Origin: Isoptericola halalbus
Lineage (GTDB): Bacteria; Actinomycetota; Actinomycetes; Actinomycetales; Cellulomonadaceae
Direction: 5' to 3'
NCBI GenBank assembly: GCA_009663185.1
Contig: VJZX01000008.1
Coordinates: forward strand, 1-64,000
Length of the DNA stretch: 64,000 nucleotides
Position numbers and translations under genes: made by a program
The notes under the pieces: model-generated
The model's database searches: none
What the model saw: only the letters and a program-made list of their open reading frames with translations
What the model was told of the DNA's origin: nothing
Shown here: positions 24,001-32,214 of the stretch, in pieces
Layout of the letters: each line of letters starts with the position of its first letter
Numbering within the stretch: the stretch's first letter is position 1

Positions 24001-24855
24001 TCCGTCCGGCTGCGCACGCCGAGCGGCCGCTGGATGCCGCAGTCCGCCACCGAGTACACGCGGGTCGCCGGCAAGGGCTACCTCCGCATGGAGGTGCACG
24101 ACCCGCAGCCCGGAACGTGGCAGGTCGAGGTGACGACGGCCCGTCGCGAGCACACCCCGTACACCGTGGGCGGGTTCGTGCGCAGTGACGTCTCGGTGGA
24201 CGTGGCCGCGCCCTACCGGGTCGGCGTCGGGCAGCCGATCGATGTGCGCGTGACCGCGCAGGACGGCAAGGGGACCCTGGACGGGTTCGCCGTCAACGGC
24301 ACCGTCGCCGGTCCTCGATACCGGCTCGACGAGCTCGTGGCGATGCACCAGGACAGGCTCAGGGGCATCAAGATCCCTGAACCGCTGCTGCGGGACGGCA
24401 GGCCGGACAAGAACCAGCTCCGGTGGACCCAGCTCACGCTGCTGCGGGACGCCCTGGTCGCCCAGGGCGGGGAGGACATCCTCGCGCCGAGCGTCCGGCG
24501 GATCGCGTTCGGCAGCGGCACGTCAGACGCCGTCCCGCAGCGCACCGGGAGCTTCCGGGGCCGCTACGCCATGTCCCTGCCCCGGCCGGTCGCAGGCCTC
24601 ACCTCGGCCGGGGCGGGCCTGCGGTCGGTCGCCGCGGCCCATCGGACGCCCACGTCGGGCAGCATCGTGGACCTGCGCAAGGTCCTGCGTCCGCTGGCGA
24701 CGGGCAAGGTCATCGGTCAGGTCACCGCCACGAAGGTCCCCGGCAGCTACACCCTGGGCCTGACGGTGTCGGGCTTCTCCACCGCGTGCGGGACCCGGTT
24801 CGTCCGCAAGGACCTGGTCAGCGTCCTGGTCCAGGAGACGGCGGACCCGCAGTAG
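21034..24855 (+). CDS. Subtilisin-like (S8, KP-43-type) protease fused to a von Willebrand factor A domain
   Basis: A 1273-residue protein. Residues 1-170 hold propeptide-like repeats (HVVQLVGPAQESWLAAIEQ is typical of KP-43 subtilases). The catalytic triad is Asp297 (ICDTGVD), His335 (DGHGTHVAG) and Ser529 (SGTSMAAP). A jelly-roll domain spans ~610-745. A VWA domain starts at residue 748 with a complete MIDAS motif (Asp757-Arg-Ser-Gly-Ser, later CTFMG and LLSDG) and runs to ~930. The C-terminal ~340 residues are beta-sandwich-like with a helical insert. The ATG at 21034 has a clear GGGGGA site, yet no signal peptide or membrane helix is visible. Location and secretion route are therefore unclear. 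Confidence 0.9.
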   Translation: MTHRYVVTARDHDLTLPEGEGVEVVATLDRGVLVDIEPERAQALTSSGLRVKALPDPHHLNFFSYRIDTETGRLPDLPPEFSAPGSGAREADGSVDHNHVVQLVGPAQESWLAAIEQSGVEVVEPVGPFGYLVRADAGTVTALRSLPFVAWTGRLEPAYKVNPVLLAPDTEAESKGLGPVEALDIGVFADGDVAGVAAFIEESGGTVEHIAEPTSDTYRSLTAQVPNEALASLAAREDVRWVDAVRAPVPEDERSAQITFEDLDGAAPPTTAPNVGYAANLGTIGADGTGVTIAICDTGVDTNNPATVHADLAGRLAFAVTGPGGALVGGDTDGHGTHVAGIAAGNGASGDTDPQGFLLGVGMAPQAMVGSVLANGTRQQRIQTSAQNGAQVMNNSYALDGSTYGAGDRTFDLGVRDADPTTTDINELVVVFSAGNSGPGTTTCTKAVKNALVVGNSLNFRPGEGDVDDIRGLRTSSSRGPAADNRQLPTLVAPGTDIVSARSGASARPQYTDTNGTLHANHTRLSGTSMAAPAITGTCAVLIDWWRRTRGGATPSPALLKALLCVSTEPVAGGTDGNGGSIATGPTNDAGWGRVSIENALLQAPDSDRGPKIFLDQRHAFTGSGQEYRIRVAAVDPGRPLRVALTWTDAAAAVGANPALVNDLDLEVLETGTASTFRGNNFAGAFSTTGGVADSLNNAEVVAIQNPSGVYEVTVVAASVGASARPDIATPWQDFALVLDNAEVPSADPVSVINVLDRSGSMQVFGYVDVTRQTSRQFIDLMSVDDSVGVVSFGDDGDQEFPAAGPPELIVGQTTRDDAKAAVDGIGFGGCTFMGDGIATAGSMLAGVGAGTRTALVLLSDGYDNKGCDPANPAKPSALQAAAALPADLPLYTCAMGPSSDQALLDQLAANTDGRYYFMPTIDDLFEIYNYIRGQVTGDGIIVNESSMASRSVVSGFVDACAESVLFTVAWHDPELSYVAREPHEAKEISVRLRTPSGRWMPQSATEYTRVAGKGYLRMEVHDPQPGTWQVEVTTARREHTPYTVGGFVRSDVSVDVAAPYRVGVGQPIDVRVTAQDGKGTLDGFAVNGTVAGPRYRLDELVAMHQDRLRGIKIPEPLLRDGRPDKNQLRWTQLTLLRDALVAQGGEDILAPSVRRIAFGSGTSDAVPQRTGSFRGRYAMSLPRPVAGLTSAGAGLRSVAAAHRTPTSGSIVDLRKVLRPLATGKVIGQVTATKVPGSYTLGLTVSGFSTACGTRFVRKDLVSVLVQETADPQ

Positions 24856-24863
24856 TCGGGCGC

Positions 24864-24920
24864 ATGTCGGCCGGGGCTCTTTCGGTGGTCTCCGCACCCG
24901 GAGTGAGCCTCGGCCGGCAT
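24864..24920 (+). terminator. Imperfect inverted repeat after the subtilase-VWA gene
   Basis: A 13-base arm at 24864-24876 pairs with 24908-24920 with one G-T pair and one mismatch, leaving a 31-base loop. No T-run follows. It may end transcription in the factor-dependent style common in GC-rich genomes. Confidence 0.3.
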
Positions 24921-25345
24921 CACCGTGAGCATCGACGGGCTCGCACCCTCGACCTGCAGACAGGCCGCAAGGAGTCCGAGCTCTTCACCCCGCGCCCATG
25001 ACCTCGACGGCGGACAATCGTGCCGCTGCCTTCGGACAGCGGCGCGACGGCGTAGCCGTCCTCCCCCGCCACCGCGCCCTTCGCCGTCGACAGGCGGAGC
25101 TGTTGCGCCCAGGACGGGAACCGGCTGACGAGGCAGGGCGGGGAGCTCGAGCGGGTGTGCGTCGTCTCAAGATCTCCTGCGAGGCCGGTGCGCCCACGCA
25201 CGCGTTAACGTGAACATCGTGACCGTTTCGTGACCTCAAGCCCCTTGGCGGCGGATTTCATCGACGGTTAGGTTTAGCGGCGTTCCAACCTGGCGGCGCC
25301 GGCAACGAGGCTCGGCGCCCAACCGCAGAGAGGCGGAGGCTTGCA
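24921..25345. other. Noncoding region upstream of the oligosaccharide uptake operon
   Basis: No supportable gene. A short minus-strand frame near 25020-25100 (SRFPSWAQQLRLSTAKGAV) has a protein-like look but no start and no recognised family, and may be a relict. The last ~140 bases are more AT-rich than their surroundings and hold operator-like pieces. These are an ACGCGTTAACGTG core at about 25200-25212 and the arms AGGTT and AACCT around 25270-25295. They are the most likely promoter and operator area for the ABC transporter operon, whose ROK regulator is encoded at its end. Confidence 0.4.
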
Positions 25346-26329
25346 GTGGTGACGCAGGCAAGCGTGGTGACGCTGGCGGGCGCTGGACAGCGCGACGCCT
25401 TGCCGACAAAGAGGCCGAAGTCGCTGCTGAGACGGATCAGTGACAACAGGACGCTGCTCCTCATGTGCCTTCCGGCCATCGTATTCTTCCTCGTCTTCAG
25501 CTACGCCCCGCTCCCGGGGGCATGGATCGCGTTCACGAACTTCAACTATCGGGACGGGATCTTCGGGAGCCCCTTCGTGGGGCTGAGGAACTTCGAGTTC
25601 CTGGTCAAGTCGGGTCAGCTGTGGCTGCTCACGAAGAACACGATCCTCTACAACGTGGCCTTCATCGTCCTGGGAAACATCCTCCAGATCTCGCTGGCCA
25701 TCATGATGAACGAGGTCAGGTCCAAGTACTTCAAGAAGATCAGCCAGGCTGTGATGTTCTTGCCGTACTTCATCTCCGTCGTCCTCGTCGGAGTCATCGC
25801 CTTCAACCTGCTGAACTACGACACCGGGGCAGTCAACGCCCTCATCGAGCAGACCGGCGGGGACCCGATCAAGATCTACAGCATCGCCGGCGCCTGGCCG
25901 ATCATCATCATCCTCTTCCACCTCTGGCAGAGCACCGGGTACGGATCCATCGTCTACTTCGCCGCGATCATGGGAATCGACAACTCCCTGTTCGAGGCGG
26001 CCGCGATCGACGGGGCCTCGGCCTGGCAGCGCATCCGGTACGTCATCCTTCCGAGCCTGAAGCCCACGTTCATCATCCTTCTCCTGTTCTCGCTGGGCGG
26101 GATCATGCACGGGAACTTCGGACTGTTCTGGAACCTGGTCGGGAACAATGCAGCGCTGTTCCAGACGACGGACATCATCGAGACCTCCGTGTACCGGATG
26201 ATCCTCTCCCAGAACAACTTCACGTCGTCGACGGCGGTCGGGCTCTACCAGTCCCTGTTCGGCTTCGCGCTCGTCATGCTGGCCAACTGGATCGTGCGAA
26301 GGATCAACAAAGACTATGCGCTGTTCTGA
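25346..26329 (+). CDS. Oligosaccharide ABC transporter permease, LplB/YteP-like
   Basis: A 327-residue inner-membrane permease of the CUT1 class. It has an N-terminal helix (LLLMCLPAIVFFLVFSYAP), the GSPFVGLRNFEFL segment typical of LplB, and an EAA loop (EAAAIDGASAWQRIRYVILP) that contacts the ATPase. Six helices are expected. The GTG at 25346 follows GGCGGAGG. It is the first gene of an operon with a second permease, a binding lipoprotein, YesL and a beta-galactosidase. No ATPase gene is present, so a shared MsmK/MsiK-type ATPase elsewhere is implied, as known for this class. Confidence 0.93.
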   Translation: MVTQASVVTLAGAGQRDALPTKRPKSLLRRISDNRTLLLMCLPAIVFFLVFSYAPLPGAWIAFTNFNYRDGIFGSPFVGLRNFEFLVKSGQLWLLTKNTILYNVAFIVLGNILQISLAIMMNEVRSKYFKKISQAVMFLPYFISVVLVGVIAFNLLNYDTGAVNALIEQTGGDPIKIYSIAGAWPIIIILFHLWQSTGYGSIVYFAAIMGIDNSLFEAAAIDGASAWQRIRYVILPSLKPTFIILLLFSLGGIMHGNFGLFWNLVGNNAALFQTTDIIETSVYRMILSQNNFTSSTAVGLYQSLFGFALVMLANWIVRRINKDYALF

Positions 26330-26344
26330 CAGGGAAGGTTCGAG

Positions 26345-27265
26345 ATGAGATACGTCGTCGCGGCGAGGCAGCCGCGCAATGTCCGGCTCGACAGGAGCGA
26401 CTACGTGCTGCGGGGCATCTCGTACGTCACGGTCGCTGCGTTCGCCACCTTCTGCGCGCTGCCCTTCGTCCTCATTGTCTCGGCGTCGTTGTCCAGCGAG
26501 TCGGAGATCATGAGGGACGGCTTCGGCCTGCTTCCCAAGGGGTTCACGCTCGCCGCGTACGAGTACATCTTCCGGGCTCCCCGGCAGATCATCGGCTCGT
26601 ACGTCGTGACGATCGTGATGACGGTGGCGGGTACGGCCATCGGGCTGTTCATCATCTCCATGACGGGATATGCCTTGCAGCGCAAGGACTTCCCGTTCAG
26701 GAACGTGATCTCGTTCTTCGTCTACTTCACCACGCTCTTCTCGGCAGGGCTGGCACCGACGTTCATCTGGATCTCGCGCTACCTCGAGCTGAGGGGGAGC
26801 TACCTGGCGGTGTTCCTCCAGCTTCTGATGACCCCGTGGCTCATCATCCTGATGAAGAACTTCCTGCGGTCCGTGCCGTACGAGATCGTCGAGTCCGGGA
26901 AGGTCGACGGGGCGGGCGACTTCCGGATCTTCCTCCAGCTCGTGCTCCCCATGATGAAGCCCGCACTGGCCACCATCGGCCTGTTCCTGGCCCTGGGCTA
27001 CTGGAACGAGTGGTACCTGTCCTCGCTCTACCTCGGCAGCACCGTAGAGTTCAAGCCGCTCCAGTATCACCTGTACAACATCATCAACACGGCGAACGCA
27101 CTGAGGAATTCTGTGGCCGGGTCGAACGTCAGCATCACGGAGCTCCCGAGCAACACCCTGAAGATGGCGAGCGCCGTCGTCGCGACGGGGCCGATCGTCC
27201 TGGCCTACCCCTTCGTCCAGAAGTACTTCGTCAGCGGGATCACGGTCGGGGCGGTCAAGGGCTGA
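26345..27265 (+). CDS. Oligosaccharide ABC transporter permease, LplC/YtcP-like
   Basis: A 306-residue second CUT1 permease. It has an N-terminal helix after LDRSDYVLRGISYV and a region matching the YtcP/LplC family (PFVLIVSASLSSESEI). Its EAA-type loop reads YEIVESGKVDGAGDFRIFLQ before LVLPMMKPALATIG. It starts 15 bases after the first permease, behind GGGAAGG, and would form a heterodimer with it. The C-terminal GITVGAVKG is the usual family ending. Confidence 0.93.
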   Translation: MRYVVAARQPRNVRLDRSDYVLRGISYVTVAAFATFCALPFVLIVSASLSSESEIMRDGFGLLPKGFTLAAYEYIFRAPRQIIGSYVVTIVMTVAGTAIGLFIISMTGYALQRKDFPFRNVISFFVYFTTLFSAGLAPTFIWISRYLELRGSYLAVFLQLLMTPWLIILMKNFLRSVPYEIVESGKVDGAGDFRIFLQLVLPMMKPALATIGLFLALGYWNEWYLSSLYLGSTVEFKPLQYHLYNIINTANALRNSVAGSNVSITELPSNTLKMASAVVATGPIVLAYPFVQKYFVSGITVGAVKG

Positions 27266-27318
27266 CCCGTGACGACGACAAAAGACCTGCAATACCCCAA
27301 CGATTCAAGGGAGTCTCG

Positions 27319-28887
27319 ATGCTGAGAAAGCCTCTCGCCAGGGCCGGGGCTGCGGTCCTCGCCCTGGCCATGACCACGACGGCCCTCGCGGCCTGTACCC
27401 CGGGCGGCGACGACGCGTCCGAGTCGGGAGAACCGACGAAGATCACGATGCTCGTACTGGGCGACAAGCCGACGAACGGTCGCCTGGAGGCGATGCTGGA
27501 GAAGCTGAACGTGCGGCTGGAGGAGCAGGCGAACGCCAACCTCGACCTGTTCTACGTGGAGTGGGCCGACTGGCAGACCCAGTACAACACCCAGCTCCTC
27601 TCGGGCGACGACAACGTCGACCTGATCACCACCGCGACGGACTGGCTCTTCGCCTGGGAGAACGCCGAGAAGGGAGCATTCCTCCCGCTGTCGGAGGAGA
27701 TGCTGCAGGAGTACGCGCCGAAGACCTGGGAGCAGGTCAACGCGGAGGGTCACTGGGACCTGACCAAGCTCGACGACGGCCAGATCTACTTCATCCCGGA
27801 GGACAACTTCACCCAGTGGACGAACCACGGGTTCTTCTACCGCGGTGACTGGGCAAAGGAGGCGGGCTTCGAGGACGGCACGATCACCAAGTTCGAGGAC
27901 TTCACGAAGTACTTCAGGTGGGTCAAGGAGAACAAGCCGAAGGCCTACCCCTGGGACGTCGCGGGATCCCTGGACGCCGCGCTGACCGGGTACCTCCAGG
28001 GCCACACCGACTACCAGACGATCCAGGGCATCAGCGCCGGCAACTACTTCCCGTTCCAGACCAGGGAGTCGGACCCCTACACGGTGACCTCGTGGTACAT
28101 GGAGGGTGACGAACTCCTGGAGGCCGCTGAGCTGGCGAAGGAGTGGAACGAGATCGGCGTCTGGCGCGAGGACGCGCTCAACTATGACGGTCAGACGCGT
28201 GAGCAGTTCTACGCAGGTCTCTCCGGGGTGGACCAGCACCACACGCAGACCTTCATCGGCGGGATCGTCGACAACATGAACAAGAAGCAGCCCGGGTCCG
28301 ACCCGAAGTTCTTCTACTGGGGCCAGGAGAACGGGAACGTCTTCAGGGACATCCTCACGCACGGAGCCATGGCCGTGAACGCCACCTCGAAGAACCCGGA
28401 GAAGGCGCTCGAGGTCTACGACATCCTGCGGAACGACGAGGAATCCTACAAGCTGCTCAACTTCGGCATCGAGGGTACGGACTACGTCATCACCGACGAC
28501 GGGAAGCTCGGCCATCCCGAAGGCTACGACTCCTCCACGGACTCCCTGGGCTCGAACTTCTGGGCGGGCCGCATGGACGAGTTCGAGCCGGACAGGGTCG
28601 AGGACGCGCCGAACAAGCAGGAGATCTACGACGAGCTCGACGCGGTGGCGAAGGACTACCCGTACTCGACGCTGATCGTGAACAAGGACATGATCGATCC
28701 CACGCTGGCGGCCATGGGCGGCGTGCTCTCCGAGTACATCCCGCAGCTCCAGTACGGCAAGTTCGACGACCCGGCAGCCGCCATCGAGGAGATGCGGCAG
28801 AAGCTGAAGGACGCGGGCTACGAGGATGCTAGGGCGTCTATCCAGTCCGACATGGACGCCTGGGCCGAGGAGCAAGGCCTGAAGTAG
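27319..28887 (+). CDS. Extracellular solute-binding lipoprotein, LplA-like
   Basis: A 522-residue binding protein for the two permeases. Residues 1-24 are a lipoprotein signal with the lipobox Leu-Ala-Ala-Cys (TTTALAAC), so Cys25 should be lipidated and anchored outside the membrane. The mature part matches family 1 solute-binding proteins for longer oligosaccharides, with the early ITMLVLGDKPTNGRLEAML stretch typical of LplA. The ATG at 27319 is preceded by AAGGGAG. A strong hairpin follows the stop, which probably favours high expression of this gene over the next ones. Confidence 0.93.
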   Translation: MLRKPLARAGAAVLALAMTTTALAACTPGGDDASESGEPTKITMLVLGDKPTNGRLEAMLEKLNVRLEEQANANLDLFYVEWADWQTQYNTQLLSGDDNVDLITTATDWLFAWENAEKGAFLPLSEEMLQEYAPKTWEQVNAEGHWDLTKLDDGQIYFIPEDNFTQWTNHGFFYRGDWAKEAGFEDGTITKFEDFTKYFRWVKENKPKAYPWDVAGSLDAALTGYLQGHTDYQTIQGISAGNYFPFQTRESDPYTVTSWYMEGDELLEAAELAKEWNEIGVWREDALNYDGQTREQFYAGLSGVDQHHTQTFIGGIVDNMNKKQPGSDPKFFYWGQENGNVFRDILTHGAMAVNATSKNPEKALEVYDILRNDEESYKLLNFGIEGTDYVITDDGKLGHPEGYDSSTDSLGSNFWAGRMDEFEPDRVEDAPNKQEIYDELDAVAKDYPYSTLIVNKDMIDPTLAAMGGVLSEYIPQLQYGKFDDPAAAIEEMRQKLKDAGYEDARASIQSDMDAWAEEQGLK

Positions 28888-28907
28888 TCCCTGTTGTACC
28901 CATCGTG

Positions 28908-28947
28908 CTGTGCGGGCCCGTTCGCGGGCGGCGTCGGGCCCGCACAG
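28908..28947 (+). terminator. Strong GC-rich hairpin between binding-protein gene and yesL-like gene (attenuator candidate)
   Basis: A perfect 13-bp stem (CTGTGCGGGCCCG at 28908-28920 with its complement at 28935-28947) and a 14-base loop, with no T-run. Because the operon continues, partial termination or protection of the upstream mRNA 3' end is more likely than full termination. Both would raise binding-protein levels relative to downstream genes. Confidence 0.55.
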
Positions 28948-28972
28948 CCCGTCTGCGAGAGACAAGGCGATC

Positions 28973-29638
28973 GTGAGCAGATTCTTCGACGCGAACTCAC
29001 CGCTCCTGCGGTTCCTGACCAAGGTCGCGGACGTGATGATCCTCAACATCGTGTTCGTCGCGACGTCCGTCCCGGTCGTCACACTGGGGGCATCGCTCAC
29101 CGCCCTCAACTACACCGCGATGAAGATCGTGACGAACGAGTGCGAGTCCGTGACGGGCGACTACTTCAGGTCGTTCCGAGCGAATTTCAGGCAGGGCACC
29201 CTCCTGGGGCTGGCCGTGGCGTTCCTGGCGCTGGTCCTCGCGGCCTGGTACGTCGCCGTCGAAACCCTCGACATCTCCCCCCTCGCGCAGCTGGTCCTGC
29301 AGGCGATCTGCTACCTGGTGGCCTTCAGGGTCGTCCTGGCCGCGCTGTACGCGTTTCCCTACCTGGCGAAGTTCGAGAACAGCGTGCGGGAAGTGCTGAA
29401 CAACTCGCGCAAGATGTCGCTCCGGCACCTGTTCGCGTCGCTGACCCTCCTCGCTGTCACCGCGCTGCCCGTCGTCATCACGGTCTTCTACCCAGCGGCG
29501 ACGGCATACGGCCTGCTCTGGTTCCTGATCGGTTTCGCGGGAGTGGCCTTTGTGAACGGCTTCGTGTTCACGAGCATCTTCGCCAAGTACATCGCACCCC
29601 AGCCGAACGTCTCCGTGGAAAGCGCAGGTGTCGCGTGA
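28973..29638 (+). CDS. YesL-family (DUF624) membrane protein
   Basis: A 221-residue protein with five to six helices and the DUF624 start pattern (SRFFDANSPLLRFLTKVADV, then LNIVFVATSVPVVTLGASLT). YesL-like proteins accompany Lpl/Yte-type oligosaccharide transporters in Firmicutes and Actinobacteria; their exact function is unknown. The GTG at 28973 gives the family N-terminus and has AAGG upstream. The longer frame from 28910 overlaps the hairpin and is rejected. Its stop overlaps the next start as GTGA. Confidence 0.9.
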   Translation: MSRFFDANSPLLRFLTKVADVMILNIVFVATSVPVVTLGASLTALNYTAMKIVTNECESVTGDYFRSFRANFRQGTLLGLAVAFLALVLAAWYVAVETLDISPLAQLVLQAICYLVAFRVVLAALYAFPYLAKFENSVREVLNNSRKMSLRHLFASLTLLAVTALPVVITVFYPAATAYGLLWFLIGFAGVAFVNGFVFTSIFAKYIAPQPNVSVESAGVA

Positions 29639-32214
29639 CCAAGACGACCGCGACCGCCGTGGTCCTCGGCCCTTCAGGGCTCATGGTCGACGGTAGCGAG
29701 CAGGTGCGCCTGTGCGCCTCCCTGTTCTACTTCCGCATCCCGCGCGAGTCGTGGGCGTCCCGCCTCGAGGCCGTACGGGCCTCGGGCTACGACCTCGTGG
29801 ACATCTACCTCCCGTGGAACTTCCACGAGGTCGCCCCCGGGCGGTGGGACTTCGAGGGCCGGCGCGACGTCGCGGTGTTCCTCGACCTCGCGCACGCCGC
29901 AGGCCTGCGGGTGATCGCCCGCCCGGGCCCGTACATCTGCTCGGAGTGGGACGGCGGCGCACTGCCCGCGTGGCTCACGCTCACCGACGGGCTGCGGCTC
30001 CGACAGGCCGAGCCGCGCTACCTGGCCCACGTGGAGGCCTGGTTCGACCAGGTCCTCCCGCTGCTCGCCGCGCACGAGCACGGGCGCGGCGGCGCGGTCG
30101 TCGCCGTCCAGCTCGAGAACGAGCTCGACTTCTTCGACTGCGAGGACCGCGCCGCGTACGTCGGCCGGCTGCGCGACCTCGCCCTGCGGCACGGGATCAG
30201 CGTCCCGCTCGTCGCGTGCGCCGGGCAGGGCGACCTGACGGGAGCCACGGGCGACGTCGACGACGTCGCGCCCGCCTTCAACTTCTACCCGGACGACCGC
30301 TCGGCGTTCATCGAGCCCGAGGTCCGGCGCTACGCGGACCTCGTCGCGGGCCGCGGCCTGCCGCTGCTGGTCACGGAGACGAACCGGCGGCACGCCACGC
30401 TACGGCGCCTGGTCGTCAGCGGGGCCAAGGTCGTCGCGCCGTACCTGCAGGCGTCCGGGTACGACTTCGGCTGGACGCCGTCGGTCGGCAACTGGGGCGA
30501 CCCGGGCGGCTTCATGTCGCACGACTACGACTTCGGGGGCTACCTCGACCCCGTCGGCGCCGCGCGCCCCGAGCACGCGGAGGCGCGCGTCCTGTCCGCG
30601 GTCCTGCGCACGCTCGGCCCGGCACTCGCCCGGGCCTCGGCAGAGGCCGCACCCGGGGCCTACACCGCCGACGTCGCCACGAGCGCGTCGCCCTCCCGTC
30701 TCGTGCTCGACGGCGGCGGCGAGCTCCTCGGCGTCCCGAACCTCACCGAGGAGTGGGGGACGGTCACGCTGCCTGCCGGGGCTGGGGCCGCCGAGGTGAC
30801 GGTCCCGCTGCCCCCGGCCTCGTGCCTTCTCGTCCTGCGCGACCTGCCCCTGGTGCCCTACGGCCTGTCCGGCACGTTGCGCCTCGCCACCGCCGACCTC
30901 GTCGGCGCCGGGCCGGCCGGCCTCACGCTGTCGGCGCGCGGTACCAGCATGGTCGTCCTCGAGGTGCCCGACGGCGGCGTCGCGGCCGCCGAGCTCGCCG
31001 CCCCCGTCCCGGGCTCCCCGGTCCGGGCGACACTCGAAGCGGGAGACGCGGTGTGGGGCGTCGCCGTGCTCCACCCCGACGACGTCGGCGACCTGCGCGC
31101 CGCCCCGCCCGCCGAGGGTGAGCCCGTGCTGATCGAGACGGCCACCCGCCTCGACCTCGGCACCCGGACGGGCACCACGACGCGGCACGACCTGCCGCCG
31201 TCGTCCGAAGAACTCGGCGTCTACCGCGGTCGCACGCACTACGGGGCCGACGTCGGGGGCCTGACGGAGCTGCTCTTCCAGGGCACCTCGGACATCGCGG
31301 ACCTCATGCTGGACGACGACGTCCGGCCCGCTCTCGCACGGTTCGGCGCCTCGGTCCTGGTGCCGGTCGCGGGAGCGCGCCGGCTGGAAGCCACCGTCGA
31401 GACCTGGGGCCACTCCAACTTCGACGACGTGCGGCTCCCCGCCCTGCGGATGGGGTCGCTCCGCGGGCTCGGGCAGGTGTGGTCCGTCGTCGGGCGCGAG
31501 GACGTGTCCGCACTGTGGTCGGTTGCGGGAGCGGGAACCTGGTCCGGCGACCCCGCACCACTGCGGACGCTGGCGGGCTGGAGCAGCACGCGGGCCGGGA
31601 GGCCGGTCACGTACCGGCGCAGCCTGCCCGTCGACGGGCGATCGCACCACGCGCTGCGCCTCGACGGGGTCGAGGGCTCGGCGCTGGTCGTCGTCGACGG
31701 CGTCACCCACGTCGTCACACAGGACGAGCCATGGCTCTCCCTCGCGCCCGGCGAGGGCGCGGACGTCGCCGTCACGGTGCCGCACCGGCCGGGGGCCGAG
31801 CTGCGCGCCGAGCTGCTCCGGCTCCAGCCGGTCCGCGGCTGGGACGTCGAGCCGCAGCCCGACGACGCCCTCCTGGCGCTCGCCGCGACCGACGCGACCG
31901 GCGAGCCGGTGAGCCTACCGCTCGGCCTCGCCCCCGGTGACGAGGCCTGGTTCGACGCCGAGGTCCCTGCCGGCGGGCTCTCGCTCCGCTTCGAGGGGCG
32001 GCAGGTCCGCATCAGCGCCTTCTCAGGAGGCGAGCTCCTCGGCCGCGTCTGGCTCGGCGACGCCGCCCGGCCCAGCTTCACCGGCGGTGACCCCACCCGT
32101 CTCTGGCTGCCCGCCGGGTGGAATACTGGGACGATCCGATTCATGGTGCGCGCGACGCGAGGTGAGGAGTCCCCGCTGCTCGGCCGCGCGGTAGCCACCG
32201 TGGTCCAGGGGTGA
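29635..32214 (+). CDS. Beta-galactosidase, glycoside hydrolase family 35
   Basis: An 859-residue enzyme. The TIM barrel shows GH35 landmarks: FHEVAPGRWDFEGRRDVAVF, RPGPYICSEWDGGALPAWL, Glu163 in QLENEL (acid/base) and Glu248 in LLVTETN (nucleophile). These are followed by beta-sandwich domains to the end. There is no signal peptide, so it should act in the cytosol on galactosides brought in by the ABC system. The GTG at 29635 overlaps the yesL-like stop as GTGA, and its own stop overlaps the regulator start in the same way. Late in the gene the sequence is richer in GC than the transporter genes. Confidence 0.91.
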   Translation: MTKTTATAVVLGPSGLMVDGSEQVRLCASLFYFRIPRESWASRLEAVRASGYDLVDIYLPWNFHEVAPGRWDFEGRRDVAVFLDLAHAAGLRVIARPGPYICSEWDGGALPAWLTLTDGLRLRQAEPRYLAHVEAWFDQVLPLLAAHEHGRGGAVVAVQLENELDFFDCEDRAAYVGRLRDLALRHGISVPLVACAGQGDLTGATGDVDDVAPAFNFYPDDRSAFIEPEVRRYADLVAGRGLPLLVTETNRRHATLRRLVVSGAKVVAPYLQASGYDFGWTPSVGNWGDPGGFMSHDYDFGGYLDPVGAARPEHAEARVLSAVLRTLGPALARASAEAAPGAYTADVATSASPSRLVLDGGGELLGVPNLTEEWGTVTLPAGAGAAEVTVPLPPASCLLVLRDLPLVPYGLSGTLRLATADLVGAGPAGLTLSARGTSMVVLEVPDGGVAAAELAAPVPGSPVRATLEAGDAVWGVAVLHPDDVGDLRAAPPAEGEPVLIETATRLDLGTRTGTTTRHDLPPSSEELGVYRGRTHYGADVGGLTELLFQGTSDIADLMLDDDVRPALARFGASVLVPVAGARRLEATVETWGHSNFDDVRLPALRMGSLRGLGQVWSVVGREDVSALWSVAGAGTWSGDPAPLRTLAGWSSTRAGRPVTYRRSLPVDGRSHHALRLDGVEGSALVVVDGVTHVVTQDEPWLSLAPGEGADVAVTVPHRPGAELRAELLRLQPVRGWDVEPQPDDALLALAATDATGEPVSLPLGLAPGDEAWFDAEVPAGGLSLRFEGRQVRISAFSGGELLGRVWLGDAARPSFTGGDPTRLWLPAGWNTGTIRFMVRATRGEESPLLGRAVATVVQG

